Of a stretch of 64,000 nucleotides of DNA, positions 17,607 to 25,781 are shown one piece after another. The notes beneath the pieces are model-generated. The model searched no databases and was not told the DNA's origin. It was given only the letters and a program-made list of their open reading frames with translations. Made by a program: the position numbers and the translations under genes. Each line of letters begins with the position of its first letter. The stretch's first letter is position 1. The DNA lies in the NCBI GenBank assembly GCA_900547155.1, contig URFH01000002.1, forward strand, positions 62,001 through 126,000. The letters are read 5' to 3'. Source of the DNA: an uncultured bacterium. GTDB taxonomy: Bacteria; Cyanobacteriota; Vampirovibrionia; Gastranaerophilales; Gastranaerophilaceae.

Positions 17607-17957
17607 TTACATCTCGCCGCGTGAAATTTTATCAATCAAATCCATAACATGCGTTCCTCTTTCAAGAGAATCGTCGGGAATAAAGCGCAATTCCGGAGTC
17701 AGGCGCAAGCGGATTCTTTTTCCCACTTCATAACGGATTTTGGGAACATTTTCTTCAAGCGCCTCGATAGTTTTTTGTTTTGCGTCCTCTGGCGCAAAAA
17801 CCGAGTAATAAACCTTTGCAAAAGAGTTATCATGAGCAAGCTCAATGTCCGTAATCGAAATTACGCCCGCAATTCGGGAATCACGGAGTTCTTTTTGTAT
17901 AATATCAGCGATTTCTTTCATAAGCGTTTTTCTGACGCGTTCGTTTCGTAAGGACAT
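17607..17957 (-). CDS. rbfA: Ribosome-binding factor A
   Basis: A 116-residue KH-like protein that helps late 30S maturation near the 5' end of 16S rRNA. RNERVRKTLMKEIADIIQ at the N-terminus, ISITDIELAHDNSFAKVYYSV, and the C-terminal LRFIPDDSLERG with the kinked KH helix are family-typical, and the length is normal. It lies 74 bases downstream of infB and directly in front of truB. Confidence 0.95.
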   Translation of the reverse strand: MSLRNERVRKTLMKEIADIIQKELRDSRIAGVISITDIELAHDNSFAKVYYSVFAPEDAKQKTIEALEENVPKIRYEVGKRIRLRLTPELRFIPDDSLERGTHVMDLIDKISRGEM

Positions 17958-18031
17958 AATTTACCTCTCATCACTTTTAGAATTTAGCACAGCACAGGCA
18001 GAAAAACCATGCGCTTTAGTCTTATATAAAC

Positions 18032-20506
18032 TTATACCAGAGCCTGTCTTTCAACTTCTTCGGTCGTTGATACTTCGATTATATCGCCCTCTTGGATATC
18101 GTTGAATTTAGCAAAGGAAATACCGCACTCAAAGCCCGTTGCGACCTCTTTAACATCGTCTTTGAAGCGTTTGAGCTGGTCAATTTGGCCTTTGAAGATT
18201 TCCTGGCCGTTTCTGAGAAGGACAGCTGTTTTGCCCTTGAGAATTTTACCCTCAAGTACATAACAACCTGCGATTTTAGTAGTTTTTCCGACCGTAAAGA
18301 CCTGTCTGACCTCTGCACGGCCGAGTTCAACCTCTTTGATTTCAGGCTGGAGCAGGTTGAGCATTGTTTTTTCCAAATCTTCAAGGATTTGATAGATAAT
18401 GTCGTATTTTTTGATTGTAACGTTCTCTTTTGAAGCCGCATTGAGGGCATTTGCGTCCTCTTTAACCGAAAAACCGAGAATTAAGGCATTGCTGGCAGCT
18501 GCAAGCATTACATCGGCTTCTGAAATATCACCTACGCCCACATGAACCAGTTTTATGACAATTTCATTGGATTTGAACTGGTTAATAGCCTGCGACAACG
18601 CCTCTGCAGAGCCATGAGTGTTAGCCTTGATAATTAAGTTAAGGTGCTGGATTTCATCCTCATTTTCACCCACAATTTCGTTTCTAATATGCGCGGGAAC
18701 CATTGCTTCGAGCCTTGAGGTTCTTTCTTTTTCTTTTCTTTCGGAAACAATGCTCTTCATGAGCTTGTCATTCGCAACAACTTCAAAAGTATCACCCGCC
18801 TGCGGAACTTCGGTAAGCCCCAGAATCTCAACAGGGGTGGATGGGCCGGCTTTTTTGACTCTTTCGCCGGAATCGGACAAAAGCGCCCTTACGCGGCCGC
18901 AAACAGTGCCGGCAACAACGCAATCGCTCGTTTTCAAGGTTCCGTTCTGGACAAGAAGCGTCGCAACAGGGCCTTTACCTTTGTCGAGGTTAGCCTCAAT
19001 AACAACACCGGACGCAGAAGCATCGGGATTTGCTTTCAAATCCTGCACTTCCGCAATCAGCAGGATATATTCAAGGAGTTCATCAATTCCTGTGCCCTGC
19101 AAAGCACTGACTTTAACGCAAACAGTTTCGCCGCCCCATTCTTCGGGCACAAGGCCGTGTTCTGTCAGCTGCTGGAGGATTTTATCCGGATTTGCGTCGG
19201 GTTTATCAATTTTATTAACCGCAACAATAATCGGAATTTCCGCAGCTTTAGCGTGGTTAATAGCTTCAATCGTCTGGGGCATAATTCCGTCGTCAGCAGC
19301 GACTACAAGGATTGCAATATCCGTAGATTTTGCGCCTCTGGCACGCATTTCGGTAAATGCCTCGTGGCCGGGGGTATCAATGAAAACAATTTTCTTTTTA
19401 TCAAGATGAACGGTATAAGCACCGATTGACTGGGTGATTCCGCCGGCTTCGGTCGCAACAATTTTGTGTTTTGAGGCTCTGATTGAGTCAAGAAGAGTTG
19501 TTTTGCCATGGTCAACGTGCCCCATGATACTTACGACAGGTGCGCGTCTTTTCAGCAATTTTTCATCAATTTCAGAAAGCGCTTTGGCTTTTTCTTCTTT
19601 TTTCATCTCTTCTTCGATGAAAGCGTCCAAATCTTCTTCAAGAACTTCAATATCAAAGCTTTCTGCAGCCTTTTTCGCGGTCGGTACGTCAATAACCTCG
19701 TTCACCGTAGCAAGAACGCCCTGCATCATAAGAAATTTCACGATTTCGGCAGACGGTTTGTTGATTTTTTCAGCAAGTTCGCCAACGGTTACAGGCTGGT
19801 TAATAACAACCTGCTTAACAACCTCCTCGGCCTCCTGGGCATGGCTGCGTTTTTTGTGTTTTTGAGCGCTTGCTTTTTCAAGGCTGATTCTTTCCTGTTC
19901 TTCTTCTTTGCTTTTGAAGATTTTTTCTTTTTTCTTGCCGGTTTTCTTTTTGCCGGCGCCTTTTCCTTCATAAATATCCTGAGAAATTATATGGCGCTGT
20001 ATCGGTTTTCTCTCCGCAGCAGAATCACCGGAAGTTTTTTGCGGTTTTTCGGTTTTTGCCGGTTGAGTTTTTGAGGCTGACTCGGGTTTTACATCTTTTT
20101 TTCTATCCAACCTTGCCGTTTCCGCTGTTTTTTGGGGTTTTGCAGGCTGAACAGGTCTTTGCGGCTGAACCGGAGCTTTTTTAACTGCCGCAGCAGGTGA
20201 AAGGTTTACTTTTTCAATCACCTTTTGTTGAGGAATCACGGGTTTTGGTTCTTCTTTTTTAGGTTCCTGCGTTTCCGGAGCGGGAGCCGGCTTAGCTTTT
20301 TTCACGATGAAAGCTTTTGGCTTTTTCTTAACCTCCTGTGCAGGTTCAAGAATCAATTCTTTGATTTTTTTTGCCTGTTCATCAGTAATCACGCTGGAAT
20401 GCGATTTTCCCTTTACGCCCATTTTATTTTCAAGAACGTCAAGCACTTCCTTATTCGTTTTATTCAGCTCTTTAGCCAGTTCATACACTCTTATATTGTC
20501 AGCCAT
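18032..20506 (-). CDS. infB: Translation initiation factor IF-2
   Basis: An 824-residue GTPase that brings initiator tRNA to the 30S subunit. The N-terminal IF2N module (IRVYELAKELNKTNKEVLDVL) is followed by a long Lys/Pro/Ala/Gln-rich disordered linker, a second IF2N-like segment (INQPVTVGELAEKINKPSAE), the G domain with G1 GHVDHGKTT, DTPGHEAF and NKIDKP, and domains II to IV ending in FNDIQEGDIIE. The length and the low-complexity linker fit cyanobacterial-type IF2. It heads the minus-strand cluster rbfA-truB-DUF2993-GerMN-HicB. Confidence 0.98.
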   Translation of the reverse strand: MADNIRVYELAKELNKTNKEVLDVLENKMGVKGKSHSSVITDEQAKKIKELILEPAQEVKKKPKAFIVKKAKPAPAPETQEPKKEEPKPVIPQQKVIEKVNLSPAAAVKKAPVQPQRPVQPAKPQKTAETARLDRKKDVKPESASKTQPAKTEKPQKTSGDSAAERKPIQRHIISQDIYEGKGAGKKKTGKKKEKIFKSKEEEQERISLEKASAQKHKKRSHAQEAEEVVKQVVINQPVTVGELAEKINKPSAEIVKFLMMQGVLATVNEVIDVPTAKKAAESFDIEVLEEDLDAFIEEEMKKEEKAKALSEIDEKLLKRRAPVVSIMGHVDHGKTTLLDSIRASKHKIVATEAGGITQSIGAYTVHLDKKKIVFIDTPGHEAFTEMRARGAKSTDIAILVVAADDGIMPQTIEAINHAKAAEIPIIVAVNKIDKPDANPDKILQQLTEHGLVPEEWGGETVCVKVSALQGTGIDELLEYILLIAEVQDLKANPDASASGVVIEANLDKGKGPVATLLVQNGTLKTSDCVVAGTVCGRVRALLSDSGERVKKAGPSTPVEILGLTEVPQAGDTFEVVANDKLMKSIVSERKEKERTSRLEAMVPAHIRNEIVGENEDEIQHLNLIIKANTHGSAEALSQAINQFKSNEIVIKLVHVGVGDISEADVMLAAASNALILGFSVKEDANALNAASKENVTIKKYDIIYQILEDLEKTMLNLLQPEIKEVELGRAEVRQVFTVGKTTKIAGCYVLEGKILKGKTAVLLRNGQEIFKGQIDQLKRFKDDVKEVATGFECGISFAKFNDIQEGDIIEVSTTEEVERQALV

Positions 20507-20597
20507 ATATTAAATTTTTCTCCAATCTTTGATTCCTAATATATTTGTAGCACAAGCATATAATTAAGTACAGTAATCCGGTTACATTCGGTTGTCC

Positions 20598-20626
20598 TTG
20601 TCTTCAAATCACAAGTATAGTAAAAT
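20598..20626 (+). promoter_or_regulatory. Promoter for the TPR gene
   Basis: TTGTCT (20598-20603), 17 bases, TAAAAT (20621-20626), 25 bases before the start, in the 144-base region shared with divergent infB. Confidence 0.55.
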
Positions 20627-20650
20627 CAATATACACTAAGGGAGAGAATC

Positions 20651-22066
20651 ATGAACAGCAGAACAGTTGCGCAGGTACTTGCGAAAGCCGCAGAATTTGA
20701 AGAAAACGACAAGCACGAACAGGCATACGAATGCTACAAAGAGGCCTACAAAGCCAATCAAAATGATATGGATGTGCTTTCTCAGCTGGCAATTTCGGCG
20801 CAGCACCTCGGGAAAACGCAAGAAGCCGTTGAATACTGGAATATTATGCTTATGCATACGCCCGAAAACCCGCTTCCTTACCATCAATTAATGGATATTT
20901 ATTTCCATTCAAACAAATATGATTATTACATGACAAGGGCAAAGCTTAAAACGCTTGAGGGGCGTTTAGACCAGTCTGTTGCGGATTACAAAAAAGCGCT
21001 CTCCAATACAACAGAAGAAAAAGAAATTATCACGGCAAGATACCTTCTTGCGCAGACTTATGAAATAATCGAAAAGCCAATGCAGGCGATTGATGAATAT
21101 TTGAGGATTTTGGATTACGAGCACAACGAAAACGCATACAGTTCGCTTGCAAAGATTTATTACAGCACTGACAAGCCGGCAGCGGCAAATATTCTGGCGC
21201 AGGCGCTCAAAGAATTCCCACAAAACATGGAATTTAAAGAACTTTTATCAAAAATTTACATGGAGCTCGGAAAATACGAAGAAGCGCTTGAATATTCGAC
21301 AAACAACCTTTCCAGAGCGAAAATTTTGCTTTTACAGGAAAAAAATGACGAAGCTTTTGAGATTTTGCAGTCATTGAGCGACAAGGACAAATCAACGCCG
21401 CAATATTTTGCAATGGTCGCCGAATATTATTACAACAACGATGAATTTGATTCGGCATTGCAGTATATTGAAAAATACGAGGCTAAAGAGCCCAAAAGCC
21501 CGCTTGCGTCGCAGATGAGAGCGCTGGTTTTTGAAAAGCAGAACAAAGAATATGACGCTCATTTTAACTGGGGCAAATATTATCTTTTGAAAAACGCAAA
21601 CGATTTGGCGCTGAATGAGTTTTTGAACGCTTATTCTGCTGATAAAAAGCAGGTTGGCGTCATCAGAGAGCTAATTAACCTTTATATTGCAATGGATGAC
21701 AGGGTTGCGTCGATTGAGTTTTCGGAAAAGCTCGTTGAAATCGAAAAAGACGATGTGCCCACCCTCAAAAAGCTCGTAAATTTCTACGAACATGAGGGAT
21801 ATGAGGAAAAAACCATACAATATCTTTACGCACTGAATGAAATCAACCCGAAAGATTACGAAACGCTGCTCAAGCTCGCAAAACACTGCGACGGAAACAG
21901 GCAGGTAGGCGAAGCAATCAATTACTACGAGCAATATTTAAAATTCGCACCAACAGGTGAAGAAAAAGAAAAGGCTCAAAAGCGTTATCAACTTCTTACA
22001 TCGGGTGAAATTGTTGAGGAGGAAGGATTTTTGGACAAAATTATCGGATTTTTTACAAAAAAATAG
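20651..22066 (+). CDS. Tetratricopeptide-repeat protein
   Basis: A 471-residue protein made almost entirely of degenerate ~34-residue helical repeats (for example KHEQAYECYKEAYKANQND, GKTQEAVEYWNIMLMHTPEN, GKYEEALEYSTNNL, EFDSALQYIEKYEAKEP). No signal peptide or membrane segment is visible, so it is probably a cytoplasmic scaffold. The C-terminus ends in a short hydrophobic/aromatic tail (GFLDKIIGFFTKK) that could bind membrane peripherally. TPR proteins mediate protein-protein contacts; the partner is unknown. It is a single gene with its own promoter, divergent from infB and followed by the tRNA-Val leader. Confidence 0.9.
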   Translation: MNSRTVAQVLAKAAEFEENDKHEQAYECYKEAYKANQNDMDVLSQLAISAQHLGKTQEAVEYWNIMLMHTPENPLPYHQLMDIYFHSNKYDYYMTRAKLKTLEGRLDQSVADYKKALSNTTEEKEIITARYLLAQTYEIIEKPMQAIDEYLRILDYEHNENAYSSLAKIYYSTDKPAAANILAQALKEFPQNMEFKELLSKIYMELGKYEEALEYSTNNLSRAKILLLQEKNDEAFEILQSLSDKDKSTPQYFAMVAEYYYNNDEFDSALQYIEKYEAKEPKSPLASQMRALVFEKQNKEYDAHFNWGKYYLLKNANDLALNEFLNAYSADKKQVGVIRELINLYIAMDDRVASIEFSEKLVEIEKDDVPTLKKLVNFYEHEGYEEKTIQYLYALNEINPKDYETLLKLAKHCDGNRQVGEAINYYEQYLKFAPTGEEKEKAQKRYQLLTSGEIVEEEGFLDKIIGFFTKK

Positions 22067-22086
22067 TTCCATGCCCAAAAACCTTA

Positions 22087-22117
22087 TTGACAGAAAACAT
22101 TTATTTAGTAATATAGT
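22087..22117 (+). promoter_or_regulatory. Promoter upstream of tRNA-Val
   Basis: A perfect TTGACA box (22087-22092) is followed by TAATAT (16-base spacing) or TATAGT (19-base spacing). It lies ~105 bases before the mature tRNA, leaving a leader that contains an extra 'gggcgtttagc' (22135-22145), identical to the tRNA 5' end. Confidence 0.5.
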
Positions 22118-22221
22118 TATACACCAGTTGATTCGGGCGTTTAGCCGGGGTGTGGCGGGGATAATCCTGCGTATATGATAAAGCTTCCACGAGGGAAGCG
22201 CGTGAAAATTAAATAGTTTTA

Positions 22222-22294
22222 GGGCGTTTAGCTCAGTTGGTAGAGCGCTTCCCTTACAAGGAAGATGTCGGGAGTTCGAGCCTCTCAACGCCCA
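22222..22294 (+). tRNA. tRNA-Val (anticodon TAC)
   Basis: A 73-base cloverleaf. The acceptor stem GGGCGTT pairs with AACGCCC, followed by discriminator A; the D-arm is GCTCAGTTGGTAGAGC; the anticodon stem CTTCC/GGAAG encloses loop CTTACAA with anticodon TAC; the T-arm is GGGAG-TTCGAGC-CTCTC. CCA is not encoded. The last part of the gene plus its terminator is duplicated ~156 bases downstream. Confidence 0.95.
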
Positions 22295-22455
22295 TATTTT
22301 AGAGCCTTAGGGCTCTTTTTTAATGCTCGGAGGCTCAAACTGTAAGATGCTCTCGTTGTCGCATCTTACCGAGTTCTACCCGTTCGGGTATCCTGATTCG
22401 TACGTCTCGGGTTACCTCGCCTACGACTCAAGCGAGCCTCTCAACGCCCATATTT
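22277..22455 (+). repeat. Direct duplication of the tRNA-Val 3' end (att-like scar)
   Basis: A 23-base segment covering the last 18 bases of the tRNA plus trailer (22277-22299) recurs exactly at 22433-22455. Beyond it a similar terminator hairpin and 'cttttttaat.ctc' follow both copies, extending the similarity to about 55 bases. The ~130 bases in between carry no gene. Duplicated tRNA 3' ends normally mark integrase attachment sites (attL/attR). Confidence 0.8.
22301..22322 (+). terminator. Terminator of tRNA-Val
   Basis: agagcc-tta-gggctct followed by a T-run, 7 bases after the mature tRNA end. A near copy with wobble pairs sits after the duplicated tRNA end, about 22455-22477. Confidence 0.8.
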
Positions 22456-22554
22456 AGGGCTTTCGGGCTCTTTTTTAATACTCCGGAAACCCAATAGAAT
22501 TTACCAATACGCATATTTCGCACTACCGGACACTTTTTAGTAATGGATATGTAA

Positions 22555-23244
22555 ATGAACGCAGCACAAGAACTCTTAAAATTAAAAAACGACGAACTGG
22601 CACAGCACTTAATGCGCTTTTTTAAAACAGGAAAAGGGCAATACGGCGAGGGCGACAAATTCCTCGGGATTCGTGCGCCAAAAACAAGAGAAATTGCAAA
22701 AAAATATTACAAAACCACGCCCTTAACCGAAATCCAGAGAATGCTGGACAATCCATACCACGAAATTCGCCTATGTGCGCTGCTTATGATGGTTTTTATT
22801 TACGAAAAAACGGATAGAAAAGAAGAAATTGTAAATCTTTACCTGAAAAACACAAAAAACATCAACAACTGGGATTTAGTCGACAATACAGCGCACAAAA
22901 TCATCGGCGCGCACTACATAAAAACGAAAAACCCGAAAATTATAAAAAAACTCGCCGAGTCAAACCACCTCTGGTCAGAAAGGATTGCGGTTGTAGCGCA
23001 ATGGAGCATTGTAAAAACAAAAGAATACGCTCTGCTTCTTGACTTATGCGAAAAATTCCTTACGCACAGGCATGATTTAATGCACAAGGCCGTGGGCTGG
23101 ATGCTCCGAGAGGCAGGAAAACAAGATGAGGCGGTTTTGCTCGGATTTTTGGACAAACACTGCAAAACAATGCCCAGAACAGCGCTAAGATATGCAATTG
23201 AACGCCTTTCGCCCGGGCTGAGGCAATATTATATGAAAAAATAA
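22555..23244 (+). CDS. DNA alkylation repair glycosylase, AlkD-like
   Basis: A 229-residue all-helical HEAT-like protein. AlkD enzymes excise 3-methyl- and 7-methylpurines without base flipping. The catalytic set is present: W106 and D110 in NINNWDLVD (equivalent to Trp109/Asp113 of the Bacillus enzyme), R143 in SERIAVVAQW and W182 in KAVGWMLREAG. The N-terminal GIRAPKTREIAKKYYK is also family-typical. Length is normal for AlkD. It is a single gene with its own terminator, right after the tRNA-end duplication, so acquisition with an integrated element is possible though its composition is ordinary. Confidence 0.92.
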   Translation: MNAAQELLKLKNDELAQHLMRFFKTGKGQYGEGDKFLGIRAPKTREIAKKYYKTTPLTEIQRMLDNPYHEIRLCALLMMVFIYEKTDRKEEIVNLYLKNTKNINNWDLVDNTAHKIIGAHYIKTKNPKIIKKLAESNHLWSERIAVVAQWSIVKTKEYALLLDLCEKFLTHRHDLMHKAVGWMLREAGKQDEAVLLGFLDKHCKTMPRTALRYAIERLSPGLRQYYMKK

Positions 23245-23272
23245 AAAGTCCGGCTTTTTACCGGACTTTTTA
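23243..23272 (+). terminator. Terminator after the AlkD-like gene
   Basis: aaaaagtccgg-ctttttac-ccggacttttt directly behind the stop codon. Its A-rich start also allows termination of the convergent HEAT-repeat gene. Confidence 0.88.
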
Positions 23273-23294
23273 GGCTTATTTTTTGTTAAAATGA

Positions 23295-23657
23295 CTACAC
23301 AGAATAAGTAATCAGCGTTTTTACAGAGCGTGCAGTATCTTTTACCTGCTGAATCTGGGAGTTTTCAAGAGTTTCGTCGAGAACCTCGAGAACTTTTGAT
23401 TTGTCTTCCATTTCAAGGATTTCATTGATAGAGCTCATTGCAACTCTGGCGCTCATATCGTTGATTCCTTTGCCTTCCGACGCAACTACAAGACGCAATG
23501 CCTCGGGGGAATTTTTTCTGATTAAAGCATGAGCTGTTTTTTCTCTGATTTCATCAATTGATGAGTTGGTGCCGATTTCGTTCAATACTCTGATTGAATC
23601 TTCATCGCTATGTTTGCCGAGTGCTTCAATAATATTAGAAATTCTGTCCTGATTCAT
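23295..23657 (-). CDS. Small HEAT-repeat-like protein
   Basis: A 120-residue all-helical protein with about three ~30-residue helical pairs (IIEALGKHSDEDSIRVLNEIG; IREKTAHALIRKNSPEALRLV; MSARVAMSSINEILEMEDKS), the spacing expected of HEAT/PBS-lyase-type repeats. No catalytic motif or signal peptide is seen. It is preceded 8 bases away by the 158-residue lineage-type gene on the same strand, so the two are co-transcribed. A protein-interaction role is the only safe inference. Confidence 0.7.
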   Translation of the reverse strand: MNQDRISNIIEALGKHSDEDSIRVLNEIGTNSSIDEIREKTAHALIRKNSPEALRLVVASEGKGINDMSARVAMSSINEILEMEDKSKVLEVLDETLENSQIQQVKDTARSVKTLITYSV

Positions 23658-23665
23658 TGCTTCTC

Positions 23666-24142
23666 CTACGCCTCCAATTCTTGTTTTAACATTGATTCCA
23701 AATCCGCAACGGGCCGTTTTGCAAGATTGTTAACGCTGTACGGATTGTTAAATTTATTAGAAATGCTTTCAGCAAGACCTTTTACATCAAAGCTGATTTC
23801 CGTATTTTTAGCTGTTTCCCAGGATTGCGCGATATTATCCCTAACTTTGCGACCAAAAGAGATAACCGCATTCATTCTGGATTTGAAAGCTTCGTTAAAA
23901 GAGTTGATTCCGCCGACAATTGCGCTTGCAAAGAGTTTTGATTTTTGTCCTGCGGCGGCAAACGGGTTATTAGAACCATTTGATTCTTTCGGCGCAGAGG
24001 ATTCAAAAACATCCGCAGCCAGAACATTGCCTTTAAAGTTTATACCAAAAGGGTTTGAAGTGTGGGCTGCTGATTGATTGTTTTCTGTTGAACGGGGTTT
24101 AAAAATATTTTGGGACACCTTAGCGATACTGATTTTATCCAT
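23666..24142 (-). CDS. Hypothetical protein with N-terminal NPFGINFKGN motif
   Basis: A 158-residue protein that is Ser/Asn-rich and probably disordered in its first ~80 residues, including NPFGINFKGNV, followed by an amphipathic helical half. No signal peptide is visible. Similar N-terminal Phe-containing motifs recur in the proteins encoded at 37609-37863 and 55509-56129, which suggests a shared lineage-specific targeting or docking segment. It lies in one transcription unit with the HEAT-like gene downstream. Function unknown. Confidence 0.65.
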   Translation of the reverse strand: MDKISIAKVSQNIFKPRSTENNQSAAHTSNPFGINFKGNVLAADVFESSAPKESNGSNNPFAAAGQKSKLFASAIVGGINSFNEAFKSRMNAVISFGRKVRDNIAQSWETAKNTEISFDVKGLAESISNKFNNPYSVNNLAKRPVADLESMLKQELEA

Positions 24143-24563
24143 TACATTTCCTTTCCTGAATAGTTGTTCCAGATTTATTCATTAAAGATATCATTTAATA
24201 TTTAAGACATAATCATCTTTTTATAGGATTTTTGAAACAAAGAGCCATACAAAAGTATAAGAAGCCCCCGATTATTGTAAATTTAACACTTATTAAATCA
24301 AATTTTTACCCGTTTACGTAATAATTACATATTAAGTAAAAAAAAGCCACTCGATTGAGTGGTTTGTTTTCTGCATCCTAATGGTCTCTTTTGTGTTTAT
24401 TATTTAGGAGTTTATATGTGTTCGGGGTTATTAATGTTATTTAGTGTTTCGACTACACTTAAACCTTACTTATTTATTATGACACCATAATAAAAAATGT
24501 CAACACTTTTGATTTATTAAACATTACAAAAACTTTACAAACGGCAAAAACCCGTCAATAACG
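24143..24563. other. 421-base intergenic region, AT-rich
   Basis: Contains the upstream region of the minus-strand gene starting at 24142 and the terminator of acsC near 24340-24370. The rest is AT-rich with no open frame or repeat that I can support. Confidence 0.6.
24339..24370 (-). terminator. Terminator of the acsD-acsC operon
   Basis: On the minus strand: accactcaatcgagtggc followed by a run of eight T. It lies ~195 bases past the acsC stop with no gene between. Confidence 0.7.
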
Positions 24564-25781
24564 CTAATTTAGCGCATTATTTTTTATAAAATCATAAAGC
24601 CCGAAAGCTTCAATTGTGCCGACAACAATTTCCCATTCCGGCAGCGCTTCTTCCAGCTCCTCTTTCATATGAGCAAGAAGCCCGGGGATAATAATTTTTC
24701 TCGTCTTAATTTTGGACGCCAAATCGACCTTTTTCAGCATTTTTGCGACAATTTCCGCATTAAATTTATCAGCTGACCATGCCGTAAGCACACTCATGCC
24801 GTCAGATGGCGTAACAACAAGGTAAGAGCCAAAAGGCATCGATTCCAGCTCGCCCGCAACAGCAAAATAGGTCAGCGCAAAGTTCGTCGTCATCAAAACC
24901 ACGGAATTTTCGTCCGGTTCGTTAAATTCATACACTTTAGACTCGACCTGGAGCGGTTTTTGCGGATTTGTGTAGATATTTTGCCTCAGCGTAAACAAAG
25001 ACGCAAGAAGCGCTTCATTAAAAGTATCGAGCACAATAATGCTTGCATAACGGCAAATCAGCATGGACGCAAGAGCGCAGATTTTATAAACATCATCAAA
25101 ATGAGGCAAATCAGCAATCACAGGATAAGTAAAAGGCTCATAACGGTCAAGAATCGCCTTTCTTCTTATCTGTGTAAAGGTTTCGAGGATTTTTTGAACG
25201 CTAAATTCCTTGATTTCAGGCATTAAAAGAAGCTGATTTTCGCCCTGATTGATTTTGTTCATAGAATTGCAGGCAAGTTCTTGAAGATTCGCTCCTCTGA
25301 CGATACGAGCGTCATTTTCTTTCAAAAGAGCAAATCCGGCGCCGGTTATTTCTTTTTCTATGCCCGGATTTTCGCCGGTTAAATAGATTCCGTTGATTTT
25401 AAAGGTTTCTCCGACGCGCTCAATAGAATATTTCCTGATTTTTTCAAAAGTTTTCTCAAAATCAGCCGAATCAGGGTCGAGTTTTACAAAAATAGCAGCA
25501 GGATTCACAAATGTTTTTTCATGCCTGAACATAACGGTTTCCCCGCCCACTTTGCAGTCTTTTGAGAGCTGAATTTCATGCTGCTGGGTTTTGGAGCATT
25601 CTTTACACTGCTCAACCAGCTCTGCCGGAGCAAAAGGGCATTTTTCAACGCTGATTTGCTGTTTTGCAAGCTTCAGTGCAAACGCCATGCAGGTCGGGCA
25701 GCCGCATTTTTTGCAATTTGTGCCTTCGGATTTTTTTGCGGCAGGGAGGTATTTAAAAATTTGCATACCGGTCAAGCTCAT
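24564..25781 (-). CDS. acsC: Corrinoid iron-sulfur protein large subunit (CODH/ACS gamma subunit)
   Basis: A 405-residue protein. The N-terminal [4Fe-4S] module has the CxxCGxxxC spacing (NCKKCGCPTCMAFA, with a fourth Cys in VEKCPF). A TIM-barrel follows, then a C-terminal cobamide-binding part (TPSDGMSVLTAWSADKFNAE; KIIIPGLLAHMKEELEEALP). With AcsD it forms the CFeSP that carries a methyl group on a corrinoid between methyltetrahydrofolate methyltransferase and acetyl-CoA synthase in the Wood-Ljungdahl pathway. It overlaps acsD by 4 bases. No acsA, acsB or acsE is in the window, so the methyl acceptor may be another enzyme, for instance a folate-independent methionine synthase. Confidence 0.9.
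   Translation of the reverse strand: MSLTGMQIFKYLPAAKKSEGTNCKKCGCPTCMAFALKLAKQQISVEKCPFAPAELVEQCKECSKTQQHEIQLSKDCKVGGETVMFRHEKTFVNPAAIFVKLDPDSADFEKTFEKIRKYSIERVGETFKINGIYLTGENPGIEKEITGAGFALLKENDARIVRGANLQELACNSMNKINQGENQLLLMPEIKEFSVQKILETFTQIRRKAILDRYEPFTYPVIADLPHFDDVYKICALASMLICRYASIIVLDTFNEALLASLFTLRQNIYTNPQKPLQVESKVYEFNEPDENSVVLMTTNFALTYFAVAGELESMPFGSYLVVTPSDGMSVLTAWSADKFNAEIVAKMLKKVDLASKIKTRKIIIPGLLAHMKEELEEALPEWEIVVGTIEAFGLYDFIKNNALN

Noticed and set aside
18618..20074. Several long plus-strand frames opposite infB (263, 143 and 188 codons)
   Set aside because: Antisense to infB; Ser/Phe-rich runs mirror Lys/Glu codons of the real gene. No ribosome sites or domains.
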